NCBI GenBank assembly: GCA_025465095.1
Contig: JAODME010000002.1
Coordinates: forward strand, 62,001 to 126,000
Length of the DNA stretch: 64,000 nucleotides
Reading direction: 5' to 3'
DNA from: Microbacteriaceae bacterium
Lineage (GTDB): Bacteria > Actinomycetota > Actinomycetes > Actinomycetales > Microbacteriaceae
Both the position numbers and the translations under genes were made by a program. Shown here one piece after another: positions 7,200-16,653 of the stretch. The notes below the pieces were generated by a model. It did no database searches, was not told where the DNA came from, and worked only from the letters and a program-made list of their open reading frames with translations. Numbering within the stretch: the first letter of the stretch is position 1; each line of letters opens with the position of its first letter.

Positions 7200-8417
7200 A
7201 TGACGGTTGCCCCTGCCACCCATACCGACGTCCGCCGGTCCGCGATTCTCGCGCAGCTGGGCGCCCGCGGACCAGTGTCGAGGGCAGACCTTGCACGTAT
7301 TCTTCGCGTGTCACCCGCGCTCGTCACGCAGCTGATCAAGGGACTCATCGCCGACGGCCTGCTGCAGGAACTCAACCACTCCCCCTCACAGGGTGGCCGC
7401 CCGGCGCGACTCATCGGCCTCGTGGCCGACGCCGGCCAGTCGGTCGGAGTGAAGATCGCCGCCGACCACGTCACATTCGTCGAGGCAGGAATCGACGGCG
7501 TTGTCACCCGATCGGCCACCGAACCGTTCGACGCATCCGCCGCCACCTCCATCTCGAACCTCAGCTTTCTCCTGCACCAGTTCATTGCAGGAGGCGGCGA
7601 GCGCCGCATTCTCGGCATCGGCGTCGGGGTGCCGGGAAGCGTCGACCAGCAGGGCGAAGGCACCGTCACGTCAAGCCAGTTGGGCTGGAACCAGGTACCC
7701 ATAGGACGCACCCTTCGCCAGGAGTTCCAGTTGCCGGTGCTCGTCGAGAACAACGTGAACGCCGTGACCATGGCCGAGAAACTGTACGGCCAGGGCCGCG
7801 GCTACGACAATCTGCTGGTCGTGACGATCGGCACCGGAGTCGGCGCCGGAATCGTGATCGACGGCTCGATCGCCCGCGGGTTCTCAGGCAGCGCGGGCGA
7901 GATCGGCCACATCCCGGTAGACGAGAACGGGCCGCCGTGCACCTGCGGCAACAACGGCTGCCTGGAGGCGTTCGTGGGCGAGCGAGCACTCGTGAAGGAA
8001 GGCCGTCTGCGCGGCGTGCTCGAGGGAACCAGCGGAATCGCCGAGCTCCGAGCGGAGGCCGACGCCGGCAACCCGATCGCCCAGAGCATCTTCAGTACAG
8101 CGGGACATGTCCTCGGCCGCGTACTGGCTGGAATAGTGCACACCGTCGACCCCCAGATGGTGATCATCCTCGGCGAGGGCGTCGAATCGTGGAGCCACTG
8201 GTCGTTCGGGTTCGAACCGTCGTTCCGCTCCTCCCTCATGCCCCACCTGCGCGGCGTGTCGGTAGCTGTCGAATCCTGGCAGGACGGCAGCTGGGCTCAG
8301 GGCGCCGCGAGCCTCATCCTGGCCACCCCGTTCGACGCCCATGGCGTCGCGGGAGAGCAGGGTCGACTCGTCCGCGAACGGCTGTTTGAGCAGAGCGCGC
8401 TGCCGGAATCACCATGA
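7200..8417 (+). CDS. ROK-family transcriptional repressor of the alpha-glucoside operon
   Basis: 405 residues. A winged helix-turn-helix at about residues 12-65 (RSAILAQLGARGPVSRADLA, VTQLIKGLIADGLL) is followed by an actin-fold ROK domain with the glycine-rich TIGTGVGAGIVIDG and the zinc-binding CTCGNNGCLE. ROK repressors such as XylR and NagC release DNA on binding a sugar or sugar phosphate. The gene is first in an operon with an ABC importer and two glycosidases, its stop overlapping the next start (ATGA), so it should sense the imported sugar and control its own promoter. Start ATG has AAAGG 6 nt upstream. Confidence 0.9.
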   Translation: MTVAPATHTDVRRSAILAQLGARGPVSRADLARILRVSPALVTQLIKGLIADGLLQELNHSPSQGGRPARLIGLVADAGQSVGVKIAADHVTFVEAGIDGVVTRSATEPFDASAATSISNLSFLLHQFIAGGGERRILGIGVGVPGSVDQQGEGTVTSSQLGWNQVPIGRTLRQEFQLPVLVENNVNAVTMAEKLYGQGRGYDNLLVVTIGTGVGAGIVIDGSIARGFSGSAGEIGHIPVDENGPPCTCGNNGCLEAFVGERALVKEGRLRGVLEGTSGIAELRAEADAGNPIAQSIFSTAGHVLGRVLAGIVHTVDPQMVIILGEGVESWSHWSFGFEPSFRSSLMPHLRGVSVAVESWQDGSWAQGAASLILATPFDAHGVAGEQGRLVRERLFEQSALPESP

Positions 8418-9370
8418 CGATCACCACGCCGCGCGCTCCGCGAACCGAGGCGGCATCCGCTCGCGCCACATCAGCCCCTCCTCGCGGAAGTTCCAGGAGA
8501 GCGGACACCCGTTACGCACTCACGGTGCTCTGCTTCCTTGTGCCCAGCGCGGTACCGATGCTCGCGTTCACCGTCTACCCGATGTTCGGGGCCATGTGGG
8601 CGAGCCTGCACGAGTGGAACCTCATCTCTCCGATGACGTGGGTCGGGATCGACAACTACGTGCACCTGATCCAGGATCGCGATACACAGGATGCCTTTGC
8701 CCACACCTTTTACTACATCGGCGGTTACCTCCCGCTCGTCTACGTGGGCGGCCTCGCACTCGCCATCGCACTCAACACCCGGCTCAAGGGTCGCAACCTG
8801 CTGCGCGGCATCTACTTTCTGCCCGTCGTCACCAGCTGGATCGCCGTCGCGCTGGTCTGGCGCTGGCTGCTCAACCCCTCATCGGGCATCGTCAACCAGG
8901 TGCTCGCCCAGATCGGAATCGAAGGCCCCGGCTGGTACACGGATCCGGCCTGGGCGATGCCATCGATCATTCTCGCGTCCGCCTGGAAGGATCTCGGCTT
9001 CGTGATGATCATCCTGCTCGCCGGTCTGCAGGCGATCCCGCAAGACCTCTACGAGGCGGCGACAGTGGACGGAGCCGGATGGTGGCGGCGCCTGTTCAGC
9101 GTGACCCTCCCCATGCTCACGCCGTCGACGTTCTTCGTGATCGTGATCTCCCTGATCAACGGGTTCCAGGTGTTCGACCAGGTCTACGCGATGACCGGCG
9201 GCGGTCCGGCCGGGGCGAGTCAGGTCGTCGTGCAGCAGGTGTACGACCTCACGTTCCGTTATGGCGCGGCCGGCGAGGCATCCGCCCTGTCGTGGATGTT
9301 GTTCGTGCTCGTTCTCGCCGTGACCGTCATTCAGATTCGCGGCCAGAAGAGATGGGTGAACTATGCGTAA
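8414..9370 (+). CDS. Sugar ABC transporter permease (MalF/UgpA type)
   Basis: 318 residues, six predicted membrane segments after a polar N-terminal tail. The first segment, YALTVLCFLVPSAVPMLAFTVY, is typical of the group. The EAA loop that docks the ATPase reads YEAATVDGAGWWRRLFSVTLP (about residues 211-231). The gene overlaps the ROK gene by 4 bp and the next permease by 8 bp. It forms the channel with that partner. No ATPase gene is in the cluster, so the importer must borrow an MsiK-type shared ATPase, as is usual in actinobacteria. Confidence 0.93.
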   Translation: MTITTPRAPRTEAASARATSAPPRGSSRRADTRYALTVLCFLVPSAVPMLAFTVYPMFGAMWASLHEWNLISPMTWVGIDNYVHLIQDRDTQDAFAHTFYYIGGYLPLVYVGGLALAIALNTRLKGRNLLRGIYFLPVVTSWIAVALVWRWLLNPSSGIVNQVLAQIGIEGPGWYTDPAWAMPSIILASAWKDLGFVMIILLAGLQAIPQDLYEAATVDGAGWWRRLFSVTLPMLTPSTFFVIVISLINGFQVFDQVYAMTGGGPAGASQVVVQQVYDLTFRYGAAGEASALSWMLFVLVLAVTVIQIRGQKRWVNYA

Positions 9371-10178
9371 CTCGCCGAAGCTCATCGCACTGAACATCGT
9401 CGCCGTGCTCGGCGCGCTCGTGATGTTCTTCCCCTTCCTGTGGACGGTCATCACGTCGATCTCACCGGGTGCAAGCCTGTCGTCCACCCCTTCGCTCATT
9501 CCCGAGAACCCGTCGTTCTCCGCCTACACGGAGCTGTTCGCGAACACGCCCTTCGCACGCATCGTGCTCAACTCGCTCGGGCTCGCCGTCGCAACGACCG
9601 TGGTTCAGCTCGTGACGAGCTCGCTTGCGGCCTACGCGTTCAGCCGCCTGCCGTTCCGTGGGCGCGGAGTGCTCTTCGGCCTGTATCTCGCGACGATGAT
9701 GATCCCGATCCAGGTGCTGATCGTGCCCCTGTTCGTGCAGATGAAGAACCTCGGTCTCGTCGACACCTACCTCGGGGTTCTGCTGCCGAGCGTGGCATCC
9801 GCGTTCGGGGTGTTCCTGCTGCGGCAGGCGATGAACTCGGTTCCGCGTGAGCTCGACGAAGCGGCGACCATCGACGGGGCGGGACACTTCCGCATCTTCG
9901 GCGGCATCATGCTGCCGCTGATCGGCCCCGCGCTCGCCACTCTCACCGTGTTCTCCTTCATGAGCAGCTGGAACAGCTTCCTCTGGCCGCTCATCATCCT
10001 GCGCTCGGCAGAGCTCAAGACACTTCCCCTCGCCCTTGCCGGGCTTCAGGGGCAATACACCACCCAGTGGGACGTGATGATGGCCGGCTCGGTCATCAGC
10101 ATTCTTCCCATGGTGGCGCTGTACCTCTTCGCTCAGAAGTACGTCGTTCAGAGCGTCGCCAGCTCGGGAATCAAATGA
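9363..10178 (+). CDS. Sugar ABC transporter permease (MalG type)
   Basis: 271 residues, six membrane segments. The EAA loop ELDEAATIDGAGHFRIFGGI lies at about residues 162-181 and the C-terminus is the usual VVQSVASSGIK. It starts within the end of the preceding permease gene (8-bp overlap), which keeps the two subunits in equal amounts. Second half of the CUT1-type channel for the sugar bound by the lipoprotein encoded next. Confidence 0.93.
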   Translation: MRNSPKLIALNIVAVLGALVMFFPFLWTVITSISPGASLSSTPSLIPENPSFSAYTELFANTPFARIVLNSLGLAVATTVVQLVTSSLAAYAFSRLPFRGRGVLFGLYLATMMIPIQVLIVPLFVQMKNLGLVDTYLGVLLPSVASAFGVFLLRQAMNSVPRELDEAATIDGAGHFRIFGGIMLPLIGPALATLTVFSFMSSWNSFLWPLIILRSAELKTLPLALAGLQGQYTTQWDVMMAGSVISILPMVALYLFAQKYVVQSVASSGIK

Positions 10179-10251
10179 TCCCGTGTGTCCCTCGCATCAC
10201 CTCAATCACATCGAACCACCAGCACCACCTATCGAAGGAGATAGAACTCTC

Positions 10252-11502
10252 ATGACACGCAAAATCATCGGTGGCCTCGCCACCCTCGCGGCACTGTCAC
10301 TCACGCTCAGCGCGTGCGCGGGCGCGGGCGCATCACCCGAAGGGTCCGCTGACGGGATCACCATCTCCTACAGCAACTTCATCTCGAACGGCGGCAACGA
10401 AGACAATCTCGACGCCATCGTCGCCGCCTTCGAAGACGAGAACCCCGGCATCACCGTCGACGTCACGACGCTGCCCTACGCCGACTACTTCACGGCACTG
10501 CAGACCGACCTCGCCGGCGGCACAGAGGCGGATGTCTTCGACATCGAGTACGCGAACTTCGCCGGGTACGCCGAAAACGGAGTCATCGCCCCGCTCGACG
10601 ACGCCGACACCACCGCGCTCGACGCCTCGCTCGCCGAGGCCTACCAGTCGGACGGCACCCAGTACGCGATGCCGAGCTCCTTCTCGAACGTCGTGCTGTA
10701 CTACAACAAGGACCTGTTCGACGCGGCCGGGATCGACTACCCCACCGCCGACTGGACCTGGGCGGACGAACAGGCAGCCGCCGAGGCGCTGACGGATGAA
10801 GCATCCGGAGTATTCGGCGACTACCAGCCGATCAGCTACAACGAGTACTACAAAACGGTCGCGCAAGCCGGCGGCGAGTTCCTGAACGAGGACGGCACCG
10901 AGGTCGCATTCAACTCGCCCGAGGGAATTGCCGGAGCCGAGTGGCTCGTGAACAAGAACGGTTCGACGATGCCCACCGTAGAGCAGGGGGCCGGCACGCC
11001 GGACTTCGACAGCGGACTCTTCCTCGACGGCAAGCTCGCGATGTGGCACACCGGAATCTGGATGTTCGGCGCCCTCGCCGAGGCCCCGTTCGCCTGGGAC
11101 ATCGCCGTCGAGCCCGGCGACGTGCAGAAGGCCAGCGCGCTCTTCTCGAACGCACTCGCGGTATCGGCGAACTCAGATGAGAAGGAGGCCGCGGAGAGCT
11201 TCGCCGAGTTCCTCTCCACGTCTTCAGCGGCCGCGGAGGTTCGCTTGAACGCCGGATGGGAGCTGCCGCCGATCTCGGACGAGTCAGTGCTCGCGACCTA
11301 CCTGGGCAAGGGCGCACCCGAGAGCCGCCAGGCGGTCTTCGATTCACTCGACGCGGTGGCGCTGGCGCCCTCGATCGGCGACAACCAGGCCGAGATGCAG
11401 GACATCGTGACCGAGGCGCTGTCCGAGGCCGCGGCCGGCAGGATGAGCGTCGAAGAGGCACTCGCAAGCGCCGAAGAGCAGATCAACGCGCTGCTGAAGT
11501 AG
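10252..11502 (+). CDS. Sugar ABC transporter substrate-binding lipoprotein
   Basis: 416 residues. A lipoprotein signal peptide is clear: MTRKIIGGLATLAALSLTLS followed by the lipobox LSAC, Cys about residue 22. The mature protein is a family-1 extracellular solute-binding protein. I start at the ATG preceded by AAGGAG at 10235-10240; an earlier in-frame ATG at 10183 would put a non-signal leader in front. Located after the two permeases and before GH15 and GH31 enzymes, so its ligand is probably an alpha-glucoside. A strong hairpin 14 nt after the stop probably raises its mRNA relative to downstream genes. Confidence 0.93.
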   Translation: MTRKIIGGLATLAALSLTLSACAGAGASPEGSADGITISYSNFISNGGNEDNLDAIVAAFEDENPGITVDVTTLPYADYFTALQTDLAGGTEADVFDIEYANFAGYAENGVIAPLDDADTTALDASLAEAYQSDGTQYAMPSSFSNVVLYYNKDLFDAAGIDYPTADWTWADEQAAAEALTDEASGVFGDYQPISYNEYYKTVAQAGGEFLNEDGTEVAFNSPEGIAGAEWLVNKNGSTMPTVEQGAGTPDFDSGLFLDGKLAMWHTGIWMFGALAEAPFAWDIAVEPGDVQKASALFSNALAVSANSDEKEAAESFAEFLSTSSAAAEVRLNAGWELPPISDESVLATYLGKGAPESRQAVFDSLDAVALAPSIGDNQAEMQDIVTEALSEAAAGRMSVEEALASAEEQINALLK

Positions 11503-11515
11503 CCGGGCACACCGG

Positions 11516-11544
11516 CCGGGCCGCGGGAGAAGTCCGCGGCCCGG
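11516..11544 (+). terminator. GC-rich hairpin after the binding-protein gene
   Basis: Perfect 11-bp stem CCGGGCCGCGG (11516-11526) / CCGCGGCCCGG (11534-11544) with a 7-nt loop and no U-tract. In sugar importers such intergenic stems usually protect the binding-protein mRNA and partly terminate transcription. Confidence 0.6.
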
Positions 11545-11603
11545 TCATCCGTCCCAGGCCTCGCTTACATCCACTCCATCCCGCTCCGAGAGAAAACCAA
11601 TCA

Positions 11604-12710
11604 ATGACCACGATCTCGAGCAGCCCCGTGTCTGCTCTCCTCGCCACGTCCCTCGACATCATCAGCCTGCATCAGCAGCCGAATGGCGCCTACGCGGCTA
11701 GCCCCGAGTTCTCCGCCTATCGCGGTTACTGCTGGTTTCGCGATGGAGCTTTCATCGCCGACGGCGCGTCGTCCGCCGGCGAGATTGAGTCAGCCTCGGC
11801 TTTCTTCGGATGGTGTGCGGCGACAATTGAACGCTACGCAGGAACGATCGAGATGATCGTGGATGCTGCGGCGGAGGGCACCCCCGTCGCGACCGAGCAC
11901 ATGCTTCCCGCCCGTTTCACCATGGACGGGCATCTCGGTGGCGACGACTGGTGGGACTTCCAGCTCGACGGCTACGGCACTTGGCTGTGGGCTGCGGTGC
12001 AGCATGCGAACCGGCACGATCTGGACCTCACCGAATGGCGTCGAGCCGCTGAGCTCACCGTCGACTATCTCCTCAGCTCGTGGGCGCGACCGTGCTACGA
12101 CTGGTGGGAGGAACATCAGGAACAGGTGCACGTGTCAACCCTCGGCTGTGTTGGCGCCGGCCTCCAAGCCGCGATCGACTCGGGTCTCGCCGACGGGGAT
12201 CGCGCCGTCGCGGCAAGCAACGTCATCACCGAAATTCGGGCGCTCATCGACGAACGCGGCATTTCCGACGGCCACCTCGTGAAATGGCTCGATTCCTCCG
12301 ACGTCGACGGCAGTCTTGCGGCGATCATCGCGCCGATGGGTTTCATCCCCCCGGATTCGGCCCTCGCCATCTCCACGATCGCCGCCCTCGACGACCAACT
12401 GTCCTTCAACGGTGGCGTGCACCGGTATCTTGCCGACGTCTTCTACGGTGGCGGACAGTGGCCTCTCCTGAGTTGCTTCCTCGGGCTCGCCAAGGCCGCG
12501 GTCGGGGACGGGGCCGGAGCTCGGGCGCTCCTCGAATGGGCAGCGAGCACGGCAACCAGCGACGGGATGCTGCCGGAACAGGTCGACCGGCACTTGCTCT
12601 TCCCTGAACACCGAGACGAGTGGATCACCCGTTGGGGAACGGTCGCGACGCCGCTTCTCTGGAGCCACGCCATGCTGCTGCGGCTCGCTGCCGAAATGGG
12701 CGAGCAGTGA
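11604..12710 (+). CDS. GH15-type glucoamylase-like hydrolase
   Basis: 368 residues forming an (alpha/alpha)6-barrel of the GH15 type. Recognisable segments are YRGYCWFRDGAFIADG (about residues 36-51), the mid-protein CVGAGLQAA, and GMLPEQVDRHLLFPEH near the end, where Glu325 of LPEQ sits where GH15 enzymes keep a catalytic acid. It is shorter than secreted glucoamylases and has no signal peptide, so it should act on small sugars in the cytosol. Some cytosolic actinobacterial GH15 enzymes of this sort act on isomaltose. It overlaps the next gene by GTGA. The ATG at 11604 has only a weak ribosome site (GAGAG). Confidence 0.78.
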   Translation: MTTISSSPVSALLATSLDIISLHQQPNGAYAASPEFSAYRGYCWFRDGAFIADGASSAGEIESASAFFGWCAATIERYAGTIEMIVDAAAEGTPVATEHMLPARFTMDGHLGGDDWWDFQLDGYGTWLWAAVQHANRHDLDLTEWRRAAELTVDYLLSSWARPCYDWWEEHQEQVHVSTLGCVGAGLQAAIDSGLADGDRAVAASNVITEIRALIDERGISDGHLVKWLDSSDVDGSLAAIIAPMGFIPPDSALAISTIAALDDQLSFNGGVHRYLADVFYGGGQWPLLSCFLGLAKAAVGDGAGARALLEWAASTATSDGMLPEQVDRHLLFPEHRDEWITRWGTVATPLLWSHAMLLRLAAEMGEQ

Positions 12711-14953
12711 TCCGGCACCGGCCGTTCGGGTCGGGTCACCCCTACTCGGATGACACGGAACAGCGCTCCCCCGAGTACCCCATCGCTGGTGAGAGCGTGC
12801 GTCTCGGGGTTCGTACCTCGGGTGTGGTGAGTGAGGTCGAACTGCAACTCGAGTTGATCGACACGGGCGGCACCCGGCGCGCCGAGACGCACGCCCTGTC
12901 GCCTGTCGACCGGTCATCCCGCGGGCATGCCGCCGACGGAGGGCACCTGGCATCGGCGCAAGCCAGACTTGCCCGTGACTCCGGTGGATGGGAGACGACT
13001 ATCACGGCGGGTGCGCCCGGCCTCACCTGCCGATACCGGTTCATCTCCCGGTTGCCAGATACGCGTACGGAGACGACGAAATGGTTCGAATTCCGGGTTG
13101 CTGGGTGGCGTGACGCTGCGGCGGCGGTCCAGGCGAGCGGAGCCGTCAGAGGCGTCACCCCTGGCATGGTTCAGGTGCTCGACGACGGCGAATGCATCCG
13201 GCGGGTGCGGTTCGCGCTTCCGCTCCTGCCCGGAGAGCACATCACCGGGCTGGGCGAGCGGTTCGATGCGCTCGACCACCGCGGGTCCGCGCTCGACTCG
13301 ATCGTGTTCGAGCAGTACAAGAGTCAGGGCCAGCACCGGCGCACCTACCTGCCGATGCCCTTCGTGCACGTCGTCGGCGGACACGGCTGGGGATTCCACC
13401 TGCGAACCTCGCGTCGAAGCTGGTTCGACTTCGGAGCGACGGTCGGCGACCAGATGCTGATCGAGGCCGACGTCAATGCGCCGTCGTCCGCGACATCCGT
13501 CCTCGATGTCGCCTTCTACTCCGGACAGCCCGCCGAGGTGCTCGACGCCTTTCTCGGTGAGGTCGGGCGCCCAAGCGAATTGCCGGACTGGGTTTTCCGG
13601 CTTTGGGCGAGCGGCAACGAGTGGAACACGCAGGCCGAGGTCACCCGGCAGATGGACCTCCACCGCGAGCACGACATCCCCGTCGGATCGGTCGTCATCG
13701 AAGCGTGGAGCGATGAGAGCACCTTCACGGCATTCCGTGACGCTCAGTACGCGGCGACGGATGACGGACGGCCGCTCCGAATCGACGACTTCTCCTTCCC
13801 AGCAGAGGGCGCCTGGCCCGACCCCAAAGGCATGGTCGATGAACTGCATGCCCGCGACATCCGGGTTCATCTCTGGCAGATTCCGCTAATCAAGCTGCGA
13901 CCGCATCCGGTGGGGCAGGTGAAGGCTGACGCGGAGGCCGCGATCCGTGACGGCGTCCTCATCCGCGAGACCGACCCGGCCGGCAAGCTCCGTCCGTACC
14001 GCAACCGCGGCTGGTGGTTTCCGCTAGGCCTGATGCCCGACCTCACCGACGAGCGAGCCGCGCGATGGTGGACGGAGAAGCGCAGGTACCTGGTGGAAGA
14101 CGTCGGAATCGACGGCTTCAAGACGGATGGCGGGGAGCACGCGTGGGGATCTGACCTCGTCTACCTTGATGGAAGGCACGGCGATGAGGGCAACAACACG
14201 TTCCCCGTCGCCTATGCGAAGGCGTACGGAGACCTGCTGAGGTCGGCGGGCAAGGCACCCGTCACGTTCAGTCGGGCAGGATTCACCGGATCGCAGGCGC
14301 ACGGAGCCTTCTGGGCCGGGGACGAGAATTCGACCTGGGAAGCGTTCCGCTGGTCAATGCTCGCCGGGCTGTCTGCCGCATCCAGCGGAATTCTCTACTG
14401 GGGATGGGACATTGCGGGGTTCTCGGGTCCGCCTCCGACCGCAGAACTCTACCTTCGGGCGATGGCCGCGTCGGCATTCACCCCGATCATGCAATATCAC
14501 TCCGAATTCAACCATCACCGGTCGCCGTCGAACGATCGGACGCCGTGGAACATGGCGGCGTTGACCGGCGACGCACGCGTGCTTCCGGTCTCGCGAGAGC
14601 TGGTGAAGCTGCGCGAGCGGCTCGTTCCCTACCTGGCCGAGCAGGCGGCTTCGAGCATACGCACAAGCAAGCCGCTCATGCGCCCGCTCTACTTCGACCA
14701 CCCTCATGACGAGGAGGTTTGGCAGCATCCCATTCAGTGGATGCTCGGCGACGATATCCTCGTCGCGCCGGTGCTCGAGGCCGGTGTGACGACGTGGGAG
14801 GTATATCTGCCCGCCGGCGAGTGGGCGGATGCTTGGACCGGAGCCGCTTGTTCCGGGCCGCGCGTCGTGACCGTAGATGTACCGATCGACCGGATTCCCG
14901 TGTTCCTCCGCGGCTCTGCGGTCAAGCGGCTCGGGCGGCTGCTCCGGGGTTGA
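12707..14953 (+). CDS. GH31 alpha-glucosidase/alpha-xylosidase family enzyme
   Basis: 748 residues from a GTG overlapping the previous stop (GTGA). An N-terminal beta domain precedes a (beta/alpha)8 barrel with GH31 landmarks: HLWQIPLIKL, the nucleophile segment DGFKTDGGE (Asp474) and the acid/base segment FWAGDENSTW (Asp539), followed by YWGWDIAGF and the C-terminal beta domain (YLPAGEWADAWTG). No signal peptide. Retaining alpha-glycosidase acting on an imported oligosaccharide together with the GH15 enzyme. The WKPRPFP-like determinants that separate xylosidases from glucosidases cannot be judged without alignment. Confidence 0.9.
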   Translation: MIRHRPFGSGHPYSDDTEQRSPEYPIAGESVRLGVRTSGVVSEVELQLELIDTGGTRRAETHALSPVDRSSRGHAADGGHLASAQARLARDSGGWETTITAGAPGLTCRYRFISRLPDTRTETTKWFEFRVAGWRDAAAAVQASGAVRGVTPGMVQVLDDGECIRRVRFALPLLPGEHITGLGERFDALDHRGSALDSIVFEQYKSQGQHRRTYLPMPFVHVVGGHGWGFHLRTSRRSWFDFGATVGDQMLIEADVNAPSSATSVLDVAFYSGQPAEVLDAFLGEVGRPSELPDWVFRLWASGNEWNTQAEVTRQMDLHREHDIPVGSVVIEAWSDESTFTAFRDAQYAATDDGRPLRIDDFSFPAEGAWPDPKGMVDELHARDIRVHLWQIPLIKLRPHPVGQVKADAEAAIRDGVLIRETDPAGKLRPYRNRGWWFPLGLMPDLTDERAARWWTEKRRYLVEDVGIDGFKTDGGEHAWGSDLVYLDGRHGDEGNNTFPVAYAKAYGDLLRSAGKAPVTFSRAGFTGSQAHGAFWAGDENSTWEAFRWSMLAGLSAASSGILYWGWDIAGFSGPPPTAELYLRAMAASAFTPIMQYHSEFNHHRSPSNDRTPWNMAALTGDARVLPVSRELVKLRERLVPYLAEQAASSIRTSKPLMRPLYFDHPHDEEVWQHPIQWMLGDDILVAPVLEAGVTTWEVYLPAGEWADAWTGAACSGPRVVTVDVPIDRIPVFLRGSAVKRLGRLLRG

Positions 14954-15008
14954 CCTCTCCTCTGCGCAGGTGAGGTGTTCGTCAAGCCAGGACGCAGCAC
15001 GGCTCCGT

Positions 15009-15029
15009 GGCACGTGGCACGTGGCACGT
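15009..15029. repeat. Three tandem copies of GGCACGT
   Basis: GGCACGT at 15009-15015, 15016-15022 and 15023-15029 in the 106-nt convergent gap between the GH31 gene and the YchJ gene. No terminator with a U-tract is visible in this gap. Confidence 0.6.
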
Positions 15030-15059
15030 GCGATGGCGCCCGCCGTGCGGCGCTCCTTC

Positions 15060-15473
15060 TCAGTCCTGGCCGAGGTACCACCAGCGACCCGACTCCTTCA
15101 CAAATCGACTCACCTCGTGCTGTTCGTCGACTTCGCCGTCGACACGGAGGAAGGCGCGGAACTCCACCGTTCCCTTGGTGTCGAGCATGCCACCGCGCGT
15201 GGTCGTGAGGATGTCAAGGCGGAAGTAGCGGTGAAACGGATCGAGTTCGAAAGACGACGGCCGGGTCGTGCTATGCCAGGTGTCGATCAGATAGCCGGCG
15301 TCTCCCGTCACGAAGGCCGCGTAGCGTGAGCGCATGAGCCGCTCGGCGGTGGGAGCGACGGCGACGGCGCGGTGGTACGGCGCGCAACATTCGCCGTAGG
15401 AGCTGCCGCTGAGGCAGGGGCAGCGGGCGGATGCCTCCTGCTGAGGCACTCCGGACAGTGCGGGCGAGGTCAT
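15060..15473 (-). CDS. YchJ-family SEC-C motif protein
   Basis: 137 residues. The zinc-binding SEC-C motif CPCLSGSSYGECCAPYH is at about residues 18-34, followed by RLMRSRYAAFVTGDAGYLIDTWH and the NTF2-like C-terminal half FRAFLRVDG..HEVSRF..GRWWYL. UPF0225/YchJ proteins are conserved but of unknown role. Start chosen at MTSPAL because a GATAAT -10 ends exactly 6 nt upstream (leaderless pattern); the longer in-frame start at 15515 lies beyond that promoter. Confidence 0.88.
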   Translation of the reverse strand: MTSPALSGVPQQEASARCPCLSGSSYGECCAPYHRAVAVAPTAERLMRSRYAAFVTGDAGYLIDTWHSTTRPSSFELDPFHRYFRLDILTTTRGGMLDTKGTVEFRAFLRVDGEVDEQHEVSRFVKESGRWWYLGQD

Positions 15474-15479
15474 CCGTCC

Positions 15480-15543
15480 ATTATCTCCAATCGCCATAGG
15501 CGCGCCGCATACCATGGGATCTCACGGCCTACCGGTCTAGGGT
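15480..15543. promoter_or_regulatory. Divergent leaderless promoters for ychJ-like gene and moaA
   Basis: Leftward -10 GATAAT at 15485-15480, 6 nt before the YchJ ATG. Rightward -10 TAGGGT at 15538-15543, 6 nt before the moaA GTG. Neither leaves room for a Shine-Dalgarno site. Confidence 0.55.
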
Positions 15544-15549
15544 CGGAAC

Positions 15550-16617
15550 GTGACCGCACTCAACCTGGGACTACCGCGATACCGGCAGGACGGCGCCGAC
15601 GCACCGTCGATGCTCGGGCGCCCGAATGTTCCCGGGCTCGTCGACTCCTTTGGTCGAGTGGCCCGCGACCTGCGCATCTCCATCACCGAGAAGTGCTCCC
15701 TGCGCTGCACCTACTGCATGCCGGAGCAGGGGCTACCTGCCATCCCCCGCGACAACCTGCTGACCCCCGCGGAGATCGGGCGGCTCGTGCGCATCGGCGT
15801 GCGAGACCTCGGCGTGCGCGAGGTGCGGTTCACGGGTGGTGAGCCTCTCATGCGCGCCGACCTTGCCGACATCATCGCCCGCAGCTCCGACGCGGCGCCG
15901 GGCATCGACCTGTCGATCACGAGCAACGGCATCGGCCTCGATAAGCGCGTCGCCGCACTCGTCGCCGCCGGGCTCACCCGCATCAACATCTCACTGGACA
16001 CCGTCGACCGTGCCCATTTCGCGGAACTCACCCGCCGGGACCGCCTGCCCGACGTGATAGCCGGCATTCACGCCGCCCACGCCGCAGGGCTCACCCCACT
16101 GAAACTCAACGCCGTGCTGATGAGGGAGACGCTGCCCGGCGCCGCCGACCTGCTCGCCTGGGCGATCACGGAAGGCTGCCGCCTGCGGTTCATCGAGCAG
16201 ATGCCGCTCGACGCCGACCACCGGTGGGCCAGGGACCACATGGTGCCGGCCAGCGAGCTGCTCGCGGTCCTGTCCGAACGCTTCGAACTCACCGAGGCGC
16301 CTCGTGAAGACCCGTCCGCTCCCGCCGAGCTCTGGTACGTCGACGGCGGCCCGGCGACCGTCGGCATCATCGCCTCGGTGACGCGTTCCTTCTGCGCCGA
16401 TTGCGATCGCACCCGCGTCACCGCCGAGGGAACGGTACGCTCCTGCCTCTTCGGCGACAACGAGACCGACCTGCGCACCCTGCTGCGCAACGGCGGGACG
16501 GATGCCGCGATCGCCGAGCTCTGGCGTGGCGCGATGTGGGCCAAACAGGCTGGGCACGGAATCGACGTGGCCGGGTTCGTGCCGCCGGAGCGCAGCATGG
16601 GAGCGATCGGGGGCTGA
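15550..16617 (+). CDS. moaA: GTP 3',8-cyclase, molybdenum cofactor biosynthesis
   Basis: 355 residues. Radical-SAM cluster motif C49-x3-C53-x2-C56 ([15 protein letters not shown]), then [12 protein letters not shown]. The second cluster at the C-terminus reads FCADCDRTR..14 residues..CLFG. The protein ends in the GG dipeptide needed for activity. It converts GTP to 3',8-cyclo-GTP in the first step of molybdopterin synthesis. The other moa genes are not adjacent. GTG start supported by the TAGGGT -10 ending 6 nt before it. Confidence 0.95.
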   Translation: MTALNLGLPRYRQDGADAPSMLGRPNVPGLVDSFGRVARDLRISITEKCSLRCTYCMPEQGLPAIPRDNLLTPAEIGRLVRIGVRDLGVREVRFTGGEPLMRADLADIIARSSDAAPGIDLSITSNGIGLDKRVAALVAAGLTRINISLDTVDRAHFAELTRRDRLPDVIAGIHAAHAAGLTPLKLNAVLMRETLPGAADLLAWAITEGCRLRFIEQMPLDADHRWARDHMVPASELLAVLSERFELTEAPREDPSAPAELWYVDGGPATVGIIASVTRSFCADCDRTRVTAEGTVRSCLFGDNETDLRTLLRNGGTDAAIAELWRGAMWAKQAGHGIDVAGFVPPERSMGAIGG

Positions 16618-16653
16618 ACCGCGGCATCCGAAAAATCGGCACGAAGGAAGGCC

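Noticed and set aside
15550-16617. Complete molybdenum-cofactor operon
   Set aside because: Only moaA is present; neighbours are ychJ-like and rtcB, neither related to cofactor synthesis.
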